The notes: generated by a model from the letters alone, not told the origin. A stretch of DNA of 64,000 nucleotides from Echinarachnius parma (GCA_037951105.1 JBAMJV010003807.1:1-64000); one strand, 5' to 3'. Positions 44,217-56,445 are shown, numbered from the stretch's first letter. Program-made: numbers and translations.

Positions 44217-46492
44217 TATTTTTATGCGCGATCATGAAAATTATTCTATATGCAGTAATTGAAAACATTACCAAATGAATAAAGATGAGTCTAATTTTGA
44301 GGGGACTGCACTTTTCAACATAATTTTCGTTTCGTGTTTCTTAAAATCTAAATTATGTCAACTCTATTATGACACAGAGCCTAGTTTTCTTGAAAACTTC
44401 AAAACACTGCAGGTATTCCAGCGTACATTGCCAAGGACAACTACTTTATGTTTTCCAACAAATTTGTATATATCCTAAGTTCACTAAAAGTTATAATCGC
44501 CACATGATGCGCACGTAGAAGTGGTATGTGTCGTTACCATGGCGAAACTGCACCACGATAGATAATAACAAATGTCATATCAATGTAAAGGGGGGAACAC
44601 AGGTTTTCCAATGATATCAAATTTAGGAGTGACAATGAAGTAATAGGAGAGATATGAATGCTCAAACTTGGATTGCGGAACTTTTTGTGAGGGGTTTATT
44701 TATAACGAAAGAGAAATTCGGAAAACTGAAACCGGTTCCCAGCTAGTCTATAATCTAGACCCTCGAAAGCGCCGCCAACGAGAGAGATATGCAGTTCCCA
44801 GCGTATTTTGGTATAATACGAATACATCGAGGTGTAAGAGAACCGCTACCTAGAAGGAAGTTCTTTGGATTTTGACAGTGTTACTAGATCCCTTTAATTT
44901 TAACGTTTAAAAGAAACCAGTATTACAAAGGAAATGTGTTTGTAATAATCATAATTAAATGAGGAGAGCCTGCGAACCATATCGATGCTGCGAACGTCCA
45001 AGTTCAACATGACCAGAAAGCAAGAGAGGGCGCCATGCAAGAAAGAGAAACATCACCGATTGCACACTTCGTTTCTCCATTATCATGATTATGCCACGAA
45101 TCAATTTGTTTTATTATTGAAATCCATTCACAGTTTTATGAACAAAATTGTTATAAACAGTCTGTAAAGAACAAGATAAGAAAGACGGCCAATGTTTTCT
45201 CTATTGGCAGGTGGTCTCTATATACCTGCGGTCGTTATGGCCGGTATGACTGAACATGGATAGTAGGCCTATATACTAATCATGGACTGAACTGGCAAGT
45301 TAGGCAAACCTACTCATTTCACCTTGTTCTAAGACAAGTTATGTCACAATCAAATCATCAGGTTCGTATTTCCTCTGAACATGGATTGCACTGTACTTAA
45401 ATGCCTTTTAGAAACAAAAGAAGCTCACATTTTCGATTGTAAACTCGAAATATATGAACACGTGGTATTTTTGTTACCTTCTTTGTTTAAATAATCGATG
45501 AAATAACTCATGCTATGCACAATCTCTCACTTGCTCACTCATTTAAATGCACTATTTAAGAAAGTCACATATAATGATTTAACTTCAACATTTTTGCTTT
45601 TATTGGGAATCAACAATGCCACTTTCATAAACTAGAAATGTTCAAAATATGTTTTTAATTATATCATGTTTCGTTTTGGAGAGATACAGATAATAGTCAT
45701 AAACCACACAATACATTGCTTAGCCTACATACTAGCCTGAAGAAGTTGAGCGATTTGAGAGAGCTTGGACGATTTAATTTAGCCCGATTCTCTGATTGCC
45801 TGCTGTCTTGGCTTTCACCAGAATAAACTAAAGTCACGTGATATATTGTTGTAAACATACATACACACACACCAACACACACACGCATACATACACGTTG
45901 ATAAACGCGCATATGTTATATACATTACATTTACATACAATGTGTCTGTATGACGCATGGTATATTTCCTGTCGTCAGGTCAAAATGTCCTTCCTACTCC
46001 TAGGTATGCACCAGATTGCACAGTTTAAAGTACAAACAATGCAAAAGCTCCCTACCGTGGAAGGGGGACACCCCCCTCCCACACCCCCCTCCCACACCCC
46101 CCCCAAACCCCCCCCCCCCCCAAACAACAACAAAAACAACAGTTTTTGCTCATTACGCCACTGTGTGTGTATGTGTATAATATTATACACGATGTAATTT
46201 TACAAATAATTGCATTGTGCCCTTCAGCGTGGGGATCGAACCCATTTCTAGACAGGCGTCATAACCGATAGAATCATGATCGCCAGCCGTCGGATTGTGT
46301 TTTTCACGGCAACTCAAACATGCGATAACTATATGATGGGCATAATACTATCTAAAAATATAAAGCTGCTCATATGAACACGTCTAATTCGTCGTCAAAT
46401 GATAACTTCTCTTTAATTATACCTTGGTGCATAACATGATAATTCGGAACTAGTGTTGCATGTGCAGATTGTGGAAAAAAAGACACTAAAGG
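44217..46492. other. unit 2 upstream flank
   Basis: It carries flank block B (44390-44575) and the block that is tandemly duplicated at 57720-59901 (here single, about 44590-44900). Next comes AT-rich sequence aligned to unit 3 (59990-61920), poly-C near 46100-46120 and the tRNA-like SINE remnant at 46222-46290. The short frames are not conserved genes. Confidence 0.6.
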
Positions 46493-46497
46493 CACGT

Positions 46498-47510
46498 TGT
46501 TGCACCACAAATTGTCGTACCTGCACAAATTGTCGTATGCGACAATTTGTGCAAAATGTTGACACCACAAATTGTCGCTTTCTGCACAAATTGTCGTTTG
46601 CGACAATTTGTGGAGGCGACGGCGACAATTTGTGCTGGTAGCTGGCACCACAAATTGTCGCCACACCTACGGTCCTGTTCAAAGCCATGATGACATACAT
46701 TTTGGATTAAAATGATCATTCTTGACATACGGATATACAGGGTTGCCAGATCGCGGCTAGTCTTGACGGCCAGACTCTTTACGTTTCACGGCCAAATTCC
46801 TGGTTGAATACAAATTTCTTTTGACATCGAATAAAAAAACATAACCATTTTAATTATTACAAAGACAGCACGAATAAATAAACCATGTATTCACAAACGA
46901 AAATACAAAAAAGACAAGAAATAAAAAAAAGGGGACAAATCATTGCCCCCCCCCCCTCCCCCAGCTCACAAACACCCATGAAAGGTACCTAGCTAGAAAC
47001 TGAAGGAAAAGCAGAAATTAATACAACCGAAAATCACATAAAAACGAATATTAACACATGCTCACTCATGGCTTGTTTTTTTGTTTAAGTTGTCTCGAAT
47101 CCAATTTGTAGTGTTCTTTAATGGTCTCGGCGCGCTCCCAAAACCAAATAGTCTCGGTCTCGGCCTCGAGATTTGTTGACGGATCTCGGTCTCTGCTTCG
47201 TAAAAATCTTCCACTGGTGTCGACGCCGAGGCCGGCCTCGAGTCCACCAACACTGATTATTATTATTATCATCATCATCATCTTTGTAGCTTGAAGACAG
47301 CGACTGACGACAATTTGTGCAATATGCGACAATTTGTGGTGTGAGGTTTTACGTGATTTCACAAATTGTCGCCGGGTATGGGGACGGCGAGAGCAACACA
47401 AATTGTCGCAAACGACAATTTGTGCAGGATGCGACAATTTGTGGCGTGAAATTTTGCACAAATTGTCGCATACGACAATTTGTGCAGGTACGACAATTTG
47501 TGGTGCAACA
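46498..47510. mobile_element. 1013-bp foldback element with ACAAATTGTCG arrays
   Basis: The termini TGTTGCACCACAAATTGTCG and its complement match perfectly for about 58 bp. Both arms (46498-46675, 47303-47510) are arrays of CACAAATTGTCG and CGACAATTTGTG words, many forming small hairpins. It is flanked by CACGT at 46493-46497 and 47511-47515; unit 3 has a single CACGT at the same place (about 61924). TG...CA ends with a 5-bp duplication recall integrase-like DNA elements such as Ginger, but no enzyme is encoded. The interior includes a GAG/CTC-rich stretch near 47090-47250 and an ATT/ATC triplet run at 47257-47281. Confidence 0.9.
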
Positions 47511-47700
47511 CACGTCATATAAAAGGCGGGAAAAACCCGGCAACCTTTAGCACCAGTGGGTGTGTGTTCATGAAGTGAGAATAGACTCTTTCGAAGAGGA
47601 TAATGTACGCGTAGCGTAATACATGTCTGGGTTAATACGACAAGACCTGTTCACGAGAAATTATAATTACGGTACTGTATGTTTTATTTGTAGAAGGGTC
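47511..47700 (+). promoter_or_regulatory. conserved upstream block of TRIM gene 2 with a TATA box
   Basis: CACGTCATATAAAAGGCGGG places a TATAAAA at 47518-47524, 522 bp before the start codon. The following sequence (GTTCATGAAGTGAGAATAGAC, CTTTCGAAGAGGATAATG, GCGTAGCGTAATAC) is kept in all three units. A TATTTGTAG word downstream could be a 5' UTR splice acceptor. Promoter function is inferred from conservation and the TATA word only. Confidence 0.5.
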
Positions 47701-48039
47701 TGTCAAGGGAGGCTACATAAGACAAATGCAATATTGTAATAGGTCTACATCATCGATGGAAAATCATGGAACTGGTCTAGATAAAGTTAATTCAACGTTG
47801 TTTGTACACGGACATATCATGAACTTGAACCCATTTTAGTTTAAGGGGTGGTTGTGCATACTATACTGTTAACACTATACGTTAGATCACTATTGAAATG
47901 TATCAGTCATACATCAGTACAGTATTCGAGATCTCGCCATTGATTATTGAAGGGACACTTGTCATGCCTTTATGATAATGCGGTATTGCGTAGCGTATAA
48001 ATATAGCTTGCTAATTATACCAACATACACAACACGGTC

Positions 48040-51000
48040 ATGGCTGATAGTAAGGACCAGCCTCCCAAAGCCAATGAGCTGGAGAGTCTGAGGTGCTCGC
48101 TCTGTCTGGATGTGTTCGAGGAGGCCACGCTACTCAGATGTGGACACACCATCTGTAGGAAGTGCCTGGAGAGGTAGGCCTATATGCTATTAAATGTAGC
48201 TGTAAATATAACATAGGTATAACAATTAACATGCATGTAACTAAGCATATTACTAAATAGTAGTATTTTATTCAGAATTCATTATGATGTATTATATTAT
48301 TGTTAGCATGTATTTATATGTATGGGAAAACTTGGTTCAGTCAATCAATCAATTTATGTGAATGCCCCTAGTTATTTTATTAGTTTGAACATCTGACTAT
48401 GTCTTTCGATTCGATGTAACTGTAAGCGTAGACCCTCGGTCATGTAGGTAGTAGCTGCGCTGGGTGCGTACCATACCTGTTATGTCATGTGTAAAGTACT
48501 TTCTCATGGCACACTACGTGGTACTATTAGGGAGTTTTCGATCGCTGATACGAGGACCGTTGACCTGTTGTCCCAGTGAAGTGCCACATTGAGTTGACTA
48601 GGCAGGTTGACTGTTGCTATTTACCTTTTCGATTTCATACGACGACGCGCGTTCAAGTCTTGGGATACGTAATACCCATTCATCGGGGGGGGGGGGGGAT
48701 GGATGAATGGATCACCTCCCCCCCCCCCCCCCCTGATCAATGGGTATCAATGACAGATCGACGCCCGTGAACACAATTGACACTTAATTGCAAGTGACCT
48801 TTATAGACAGGTGCCAACATATTGTTTACAGTCAAACCTGTGTATAACGACCACCAAAGGAAAATAAGAACATTTGCCGCAATAAACAGGTGCCCTTTAT
48901 AGACATGTTCCATAAAATCATAAACAGTAAACTTTGTATGGTGACCACCCAAGTGCTACAAGACATGTGGTCGCTATAAACAGGTGACCTTTATAGACAA
49001 ATTTCATAACACAGTGTACTGTCAAACCTGTGTATAGTGACCATCCAAATGAAACAATGCATGGAAGTGGGCGCTATAATCAGGTGACTTATTATTGACA
49101 GACTCCATAGAATTAAAATGAGATATAGTAAAACCTGTGTATAGTGACCACCCAATGCAGACAATAAGAATGGACGCTATAAACAGGTAACCTTTATAGA
49201 CAAGTTCATTTAAATCATATAGTTCAGTTAACCTGTTTACAGAGACCACAGCAGAGAAACAAGAAATATACAGCTATATATGACGTTGTTTTTAGTAGCC
49301 AAATAGTGCTTGTCGCCACAGATCTAGACCGACGGCAAAACAGGGGTGTACACGTATTAGATATCTGGTACGAACGACGGGCACGTAGATGCGCATGCGC
49401 ACTGCTTCAAAAAATGACGTCACTGTACCAGTCCACTAGTGAACGTACACATCGAAAAGTCCGTATTTTTAGCGTTGGTCGTAACCGTGTCCGGACTACT
49501 ACCCCCTGGACAACCACCCCCCGGACGATTACCCCCCGGACAACTACCCCCCTAGGACAATTACCCCCCGGACAACTACCACCCGGACAATTACCCCCCC
49601 TAGGACAATTACCCCCCAAGACAATTACCCCCCAAGACAATTACCCCCCAAGACAATTACCCCCAAGACAACTACACCCCAAGACAACTACCCCCCGGAC
49701 AATTACCCCCCGTACAACTACCCCCGGACAACTACCCCCCGGACAACTACCCCCCGGACAACTACCCCCCGGACAATTACCCCCCGGACGACTACCCCCC
49801 GGACAACTACCCCCCGGACAATTACCCCCCGGACAACTACCCCCAGAACAACTTCCCCCCGGAATATTAGCCCCTAAGACAACTACCCCCAGGATAATTA
49901 CCCCCCGGACGATTACCCCCCCCCCCCGACAATTACCCCCCAGAAGACTACCCCCAGGACAACTACTCCCCGGAATATAACCCCCCCCCCCCCCCCCGGA
50001 AAATTACCCCCAAGATAATTACCCCACGGTCGACTACCCCCTGGACAATTACCCCCTGGACAATTACCTCCAAGACAATTACCCCAAGTCATCTTCCCTT
50101 AAGACCAGTGGCGTAGCGAGGGTCAACGGATGGGGGGGGGGGGGGGGGGGGGGGGCACAACTGCGAGGTAGTGGAGCGATTTGGTGCATATCCTAGACAG
50201 TAATATATATTTTATGATACGTAGTTCAAGCTATGGAATCAAACATACATAATGTATGCATATTAAAAAGTGGGAGGGACAATCACCTCCACTTTGGGGG
50301 GGGGGGGGGGGGAGGCATGTCCCCCCCCTTCCCGTCCCCCGGGTGCATTGTGTGCATTCAATTTCGCCAATTTTGATACCGCGGTTGTATTTAGTAGTTC
50401 AAAATCTTTTTTTAGCATTAAAATTCATATATTGATCATTCGGAAACATTCTGTTTGCATTCGATTTAAAACATATTTCGATTTCGAGTAAATTCGTGAT
50501 TACCTAATACCGTCCTCCGGGAAATCCGTTGGCGCGATTGAATGCAAATAGCGTGTTTTTTAAAAATTGAATGCTAAAAGTGGTAAATCACTTGATCGAA
50601 GAGTTAAATCGTATGAACATAATGCAATTCTGAACCAAATTTGCAAGCCTTCAGCTCAATTTTGTGAAATTGAATGACACGCTTATTGAAACGAATGAAA
50701 AGCTTACGAAATTGGCCGAAAAACATATATAACATGTGATATGCCTAGGTCACAAATACACCGGATGCCGCACAATCTTTTTACCTACATTTCGGATTGG
50801 TATATCGTACGATGTCTGCAGTTTATTCGTGTAATGGCAGTCCCGTAGCACGGGGGTACGTTGGGTGCGTACACCCCCCATTCAGAAAGGTCCACTTTTT
50901 ATCGTTCTCGGTCTCGGGCAGCGATCGGTCCATTTGACATTTGACGATCAACCCCAACTCAAAACTTACAAAACTAAAACAGTGGTCTAAATCAGCGACG

Positions 51001-53985
51001 GACCCCCCCCCCCCCCCCCCCCCCACTCACACTTACACGACTCAACCAGTGGTCTTGGTCCCGTTTTGCAATTACGCACCCCCATAGCCCAAACCCACCC
51101 CCTTGAAAAATCCTGAGCGGTCACATATGTTGTCTTGGGGTGGTTGTCTTGGGGGGAGGGGGGGGGGGGGGGGGTAATATTCCGGGGGTTAGTTGTCCGG
51201 GAGGTTATCGACCGGGGGGTGATTTTCTGGGGGGTAATCGTCCGGGGGGTAGTTGTCTTGGGGGGGGGGGGGGTGGGTAGTTGTCCGGGGGGTAGTTGTC
51301 CGGGGGTAATTGTCCGGGGGTAGTTGTCCGGGGGGTAGTTGTCCGGAGGGTAGTTGTCCGGGGGGTAGTTGTCCGGGGGGTAGTTGTCTTGGGGGGTAGT
51401 TGTCTTGGGGGGTAGTTGTCTTGGGGGGTAATTGTCTTGGGGGGTAATTGTCTTGGGGGTAATTGTCTTGGGGGGTAGTTGTCTTGGGGGGTAATTGTCT
51501 TGGGGGTAATTGTCCTAGGGGGGTAATTGTCCGGGTGGTAGTTGTCCGGGGGTAATTGTCCTAGGGGGGTAGTTGTCCGGGGGGTAATCGTCCGGGGGGT
51601 GGTTGTCCAGGGGGTAGTAGTCCTAGAACCGGTCGTAACCATTAACAATAGGTCAAAGTACCATCAAAGTGAATTCGCGAACACCCCTCGCACATTGCAT
51701 GCCATGCTGCGCGAAAAAACTAATGCACTACGGCAATGTGATTCTGTACGGTATACACAAACAGTATAGGCGAGGACAACCTGTGGTGCGTACGCACGGT
51801 CGCTATAAACATGATAATGACATTTTCCAGCTCCAACCCCCCACCCCCGCCCCCCCCCCCCCCCCCCACCCACTCCCCGACAAAAATATGAATTGATTAT
51901 AATCATAATAATGTTATGGAAACAAAGCATACGGGCAAACAATTATAGGAACATTAGGAAATACACTAGAGTATGCCCCTAATGAATTCAGTGCCCCTCC
52001 CCCTCCGACTGTCCGATTCAATCGGGCCACGCCTCTGAAAATAGAACATATTGTTATGTTACGCTATGTAATTGAAATTCCCTACCCTCTGTTTGAATAA
52101 ATTGCCTGTTTTTTCTTTTTTTTAAACATGCGTTCTCTCTCGTTTCTTTCGAAAAAAAATGCTCATTAGGTATGACCAATGCCACGCACACCATCAGCAG
52201 CCCGAACTGAAGTCACTATCCATGCTGTGTCCGCTGTGTCGACAGGAGACGAATCTTGGCGAAGAAGGACTCGCGGGCTTGCCGTCAAACGTTTCCCTCA
52301 ACCACCTAGTCGAGGAATTCAACGACACCTCGAACCCGCTCAGGAAGCTGTACGACGATCGCCCAAGATGCTCCCAGTGCTGGGAGAAACCAGAGGGCCA
52401 GGAGGAAGAGGCCGAGGACCACAACTCGTACGCTGTTGTCATCTGCTGCGATTGTGACGTGTACCTGTGCGAGGGCTGTCTGAAATCCCACAAAACGTTT
52501 GAAAAGAACATTTTCAAAGGTCACCGAGTGGTGTCTTTAAAGGAGATGATAAGTGGTGAGCAGAGCAGCGCTGCCAGTAAGTTTGAAAAGTGCTCCGAGC
52601 ACCCTTCCGAGGCCAGGGATTTCTACTGCGTTGATTGCCGTGCAATCGTCTGTCACAAGTGTACGGTCGTGAAGCACAACATGAGGGATCACAAGATCAG
52701 GGAACGTATCGAAGTTGAAATTGAGATCAGAGGAAAGATTGAAGGACTGGTGACGCGATGCGAAAAGGAGAAAGACAGCTTGGAAGAGTTCATCAGGGAA
52801 ATGGAGCAGGAACGGAGAAGCGCGAAAGCATCGCTGCAGGAGGTGCTTCACAATATCGATCGGACCTTTTCGGACCTCCAGAGACAGCTCGATGAGAGGA
52901 AGGCCAATTTGAAATCAGAAGTGGTGGAGATAGAAGCATCGTGCGACGAGAAATTAGACTCAATAAAAATGGTAGCCCAGAAGATGTCTTCACAATTATC
53001 AACTGCTCAAGACATCCTGGAGTGTCGAGAGGGACACAGTTGTCTCGAGGGAGACGCACTGCTGTCACACGAGCTTCTCTTGACCGAGCTGGAAGAGCTG
53101 CTTGAGACTACTAAAAAATGGATCAGAGAGTCACAAGGTATGCCGAGAAACGTCACACACAAAGCCACACGTTCAACATTTCATGTCCAGCTGTTTGACA
53201 TATCCAAGTTTGGTCGACTAACTGGGAGACAATGGACACTGTTTAAGGAATCTAAATTCCCGTATGACGAACCTATGAACGGATTGGCTGTTCTTTCTCC
53301 AGAAAGCGTTTTGGTCGCTTACTATGACTACTCCCCCGACAAGTTTTCGTTGGATGGATCGAGAAACCCTAAGAAACTTGTCACAAAGACGCGGGACGCC
53401 ACAGTCCTGTCTGACGGTCGTATTGCTGCGATACCAACGAAAGGTTGCCTCCAACTGTTTGATGCTGATGGCAAGGCCACACTGACTCCCTTCATGACAT
53501 GTAAGACCGACTCAGAAACGATGATAGACAGCGATGGGGAAGATCAGATTTACGTAGCCTACTGGGATGAGAACCTCATTCAGGTATTCACCCCTGATGG
53601 AGGCGATCCCATCAGAGAAATAAAAGTGTCATCAAAACCTGTACAGGTCCACACTACAAAAAGCGGGTGTCTTGTCATCAAGTCTTGGGGCGGTGTGATG
53701 GTGCTGGACGAAGGTGGCAAAGAAGTTACCCTCACGAGCGGCCGTGACTCATATCCAGCAGTTGACGAATACGACAACATTTACATTGCAACGATTAACA
53801 CATCAAATTCCATAGTGACAATCAAGAGGTACTCACTGGATGGAGTCTTGGTGGAGACGATCCTTGATGATGTGAAGATAAAGATACCTGAACGTGCCTG
53901 GTATTACATGAAGTGTCCTTCTCCAGATTCCATCGTCTTCTGCACATCCGGGATGATGTATATCTTCAAGAATGAATTTCACTAG
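48040..53985 (+). CDS. TRIM-type RING E3 ubiquitin ligase, gene 2 (2 exons)
   Basis: Exons 48040-48173 and 52170-53985 with an unusually long 3996-bp intron; predicted length 649 aa. The splice sites, the phase and the 134-nt first exon equal those of gene 1. The RING (CSLC, CGHTIC, CPLC), two B-boxes, coiled coil and C-terminal propeller are present. The protein ends FKNEFH, ten residues shorter than gene 1. Most of the RING to coiled-coil region is nearly identical to gene 1 in DNA, as are the last ~150 bp. The propeller in between differs strongly (AYWDENLIQVF against ANWNEKLIQVF, KSWGGVMVLDEGG against QSLDGVRVLDERG). The intron length comes from a 3314-bp insertion. The ubiquitin-ligase role is family inference. 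Confidence 0.9.
48785..49265 (+). repeat. ~110-bp tandem satellite (TATAGACAGGTG / CCTGTGTATAGTGACCACC)
   Basis: About four to five units alternate ACCTTTATAGACAGGTGCC and AAACCTGTGTATAGTGACCA. Minus-strand frames repeat WSLYTGxT and similar words because of the array; they are not genes. Confidence 0.8.
49487..51630. mobile_element. 2144-bp foldback element with minisatellite arms
   Basis: The left arm (49487-50095) is about 38 units of a 15-16 bp minisatellite, GGACAACTACCCCCC and variants. The right arm (51123-51630) is its inverted copy (GGGGGGTAGTTGTCC). Unit variants (ACCACCCGG, CCTAGGACAATT) occur in the same order from each end, so the arms are true inverted copies. It is flanked by GGTCGTAACC at 49477-49486 and 51631-51640. 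A 10-bp duplication with long inverted arms recalls Mutator-like elements. No transposase is present. The middle (50096-51122) has CAGTGGCGTAGCGAGGG plus poly-G near 50105-50155 and AT-rich sequence. Confidence 0.88.
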
Positions 53986-54780
53986 AGCGAGTAAGGGACT
54001 TTTGCACTGCTAGAGTATATCTACAAGAATAGTTTTGACTTGAGTACGTTGAGAACCTTTGCATCGCTGGAATGACATGAATGATGTATAATGACTTCCA
54101 CCATGTACACTTGAGCGAGTAAGAGACGTTGGCACCACTAGGGCGATGTATATCTACCAGAATAATTTTGACTGGTGGAAGTTAACCCATTGCCTACGGG
54201 AACCTGATGGGTCCTGCATTAACACTCGCACAAAGAAACAGGTTAAGGACATGTGCATGGTTTAATCGCTGGAATGATCTATATGTCTCCACGATTGACT
54301 TTGACTGTAACAATTAAAGGACTTTTGCACCGGCTTGAATGGACTATACACACGTATAATGTATAAACATGGTAAAATACGTTTTTAAGGATGGGGTGAT
54401 AGATATCTTCAAATTTGATTTTCAACTTAGCATGTAATTAAATAACTTTGGGACGATGTATGTCTACAATAGTACCTTGACCGGTGATTGTAAGGGCATT
54501 AATTGCCCCGATGGATTGATATGTACAAGAGTGAATTGATTAAAGCAGGGCAAGTTGAGTACGTTTGTAACGCTAGTATTATGTGCAACGCTGGAGTGAT
54601 GCGTACAGGAATGGCTTTACTAAGGCTAAGCAACTTGAGGACGTTTGCAACTCTGGAAATTAATGATATAGGTCCCGCTGGATTGATATGTACAAGAAAG
54701 GCATGTCTCTAACAAGTGAAGGACACTTTGCTACATTTGAATGCTAATTGTCTTCAAGTTTGGCATTGACATCGAGCTAC
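53960..54780 (+). repeat. degenerate ~70-bp tandem repeat in the 3' UTR of gene 2
   Basis: Same series as after gene 1, with motif GATGTATRTCT.CAAGAATG and AAGTTAAGGACWTTTGCA. It begins within the last coding codons. A short frame at 54503-54712 is part of the series and not a gene. Confidence 0.65.
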
Positions 54781-54814
54781 TTGTGCCACCACTTCTACAT
54801 TTTGTGGAAATCTG

Positions 54815-54820
54815 AATAAA
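54815..54820 (+). terminator. candidate poly(A) signal of TRIM gene 2
   Basis: AATAAA lies 830 bp after the stop, at the end of the repetitive 3' UTR. The aligned position in gene 1 (near 37410) lacks about 30 bp including this hexamer; gene 1 has an AATAAA at 37002-37007 instead. Confidence 0.45.
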
Positions 54821-55607
54821 ATGAAATTAAATGAAATTTAAAGAACTATTTCATTGGGCTAATATTGGGTGTTTTATGGCTAGGACAGATCAGGGGTATA
54901 GTTCGACCTGTTAAATTTGTACAACGCATGTTATAACTTAACCGATACAGCAGTGTAGTAAAAAAGAGTAAAATATATTGTCAACTTTTAGCTACTAGCT
55001 TTATTATAGAGAGACGATGTAGTATAAAGCTTACTCTGCCTTTGTTAAACATGTTCAAGTTTTTGCTAGCATAATAATGATCGGAAGCCTTTGTATGCCC
55101 CCTGCTCAAGTAAGACGTTTACCCTGATACCTAAGAATACTTGTTTATTGAAGATTTATCTTAATTCTTTTACCATGTTCACATGTACGAACCATGCATG
55201 TTCATTGATTCATATAATTATTGTTGCTTTATTAGAGATAATAATAACATTAATTGAAATATCGCGCCCTTCTAGACTATCATGCATTACATGTTACTTG
55301 ATTATTTTTTCCAAGATTAACTAATGGATATTTTGTACATACACAATATAGTTCTAGTCTACAATATGGCATGGCATGTAAATTCGACGAACAAATTGTT
55401 TAAATTCAAACATGGGGGAAACAGACCACGAATAAATCAGTTCTTTTTACGAAAGGATTGCTATATGTAACATGTAAAAACTAAAATGTAGAATGTAAAC
55501 TTAAGATTTTATTTATGTATGTATAGCGCATTGAGAAGTCCTTCGGTTTAAAAATACGCTATATAAGAGACATTTATTATTAACATTATTATGTTTTAGA
55601 AAAGTAA
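54821..55607. other. downstream flank of gene 2
   Basis: AT-rich sequence collinear with the flank after gene 1 (37410-38118). No coding or RNA signal. Confidence 0.5.
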
Positions 55608-55825
55608 CTGCATTTATATAACACCTTAGAATGTTCTCGAGTTGTGATTGGTTGAATTCAAGTCACATGATATTCAGAATGATAAAACAAGCAACTAGGT
55701 ATATTGCACTCGGATCAACTTAGAGAGTGCAATAGATAATTTCTTCTGAATATCATGTGACTTGAATTCAACCAATCACAACTCGAGAACACTCTAAGTT
55801 GTTATATAAATGCAGTTACTTCATT
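55608..55825. mobile_element. ~218-bp MITE with ~75-bp inverted ends
   Basis: AAGTAACTGCATTTATATAA at the left and its complement at the right; the arms continue through GTTCTCGAGTTGTGATTGG and GAATTCAAGTCACATGATAT. The corresponding place after gene 1 (near 38119) lacks it. No ORF. Confidence 0.82.
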
Positions 55826-56445
55826 CAATACATTCTGACACATTAAGACATTGTTTTGCGCACCTCGTGAAATAGACAGGCTTGACTCGCATTTTATGCA
55901 ATATTATTCGGCCATTGCACGCAAAAGCATTCATTATTTCCCTACCGTCTCCCGGAATGTGTGATACCAGAGTACACTGTAGAAAGGTAACACACAGTTT
56001 TTTTAGTGTGAACTTTTTGTCCATCACGGCAGATTAGTTTTATCTCCCTTTTCTTTGTATTTCTGCATTAGTTAAACATTCGAAAGTTGGTAGGATGACA
56101 TTGAAATTATGCAGTACTTTTTTTTTTTAACTGTCAATTATTGTATTGCAAGAATAATACAAATTGCACTGCAATTATTGGGGATTGATAGGAGCATCAG
56201 GTTGTCTGTTTAAAAGGCACAATATTGTGTATGCGAAATTGTCACTCCATCAGAATAAAAAAACACATACAAAGGTATTTGAATGGCGAAAATTCTTATA
56301 AAAAAAGTGATATATATTTTTTGCTAATAATGATTATGTTTGTAGTATTGACTTGTAGAATGTTACAAAACACATACTTTTCATGGAATAAAGATGACCA
56401 ATAAATAATGATTGTTCGTTTATGTTCTTTTTAGCCCGTAGTGCC
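55826..56445. other. downstream flank of gene 2, distal part
   Basis: Collinear with 38140-38636 of unit 1 apart from about 110 bp next to the MITE. No gene was recognised. Confidence 0.5.

Larger units (their letters stand above)
48472..51785. mobile_element. 3314-bp insertion in the gene 2 intron, 8-bp target duplication
   Basis: GTGCGTAC flanks it at 48464-48471 and 51786-51793. Genes 1 and 3 have this site once (GGGTGCATACGCAC near 34389, GGGTGCGTACGCAC near 62895). An 8-bp duplication would fit hAT or P-type mobility, but the termini (CATACCTGTTATG and GACAACCTGTG) form at best a weak inverted repeat. Inside are an opposed poly-G/poly-C pair near 48685-48733, the 110-bp satellite (48785-49265) and the foldback element (49487-51630). 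Confidence 0.7.

Noticed and set aside
46453..47550. Overlapping frames with TNCRxRQFVQ repeats
   Set aside because: Translations of the ACAAATTGTCG arrays of the foldback element; open on both strands because the repeat is palindromic.
49306..49980. 224-codon frame of LPPGQ/TTTP repeats, and its mirror at 51205-51648
   Set aside because: Direct translation of the GGACAAYTACCCCCC minisatellite; the same repeats are open in several frames and the region is an intronic insertion.
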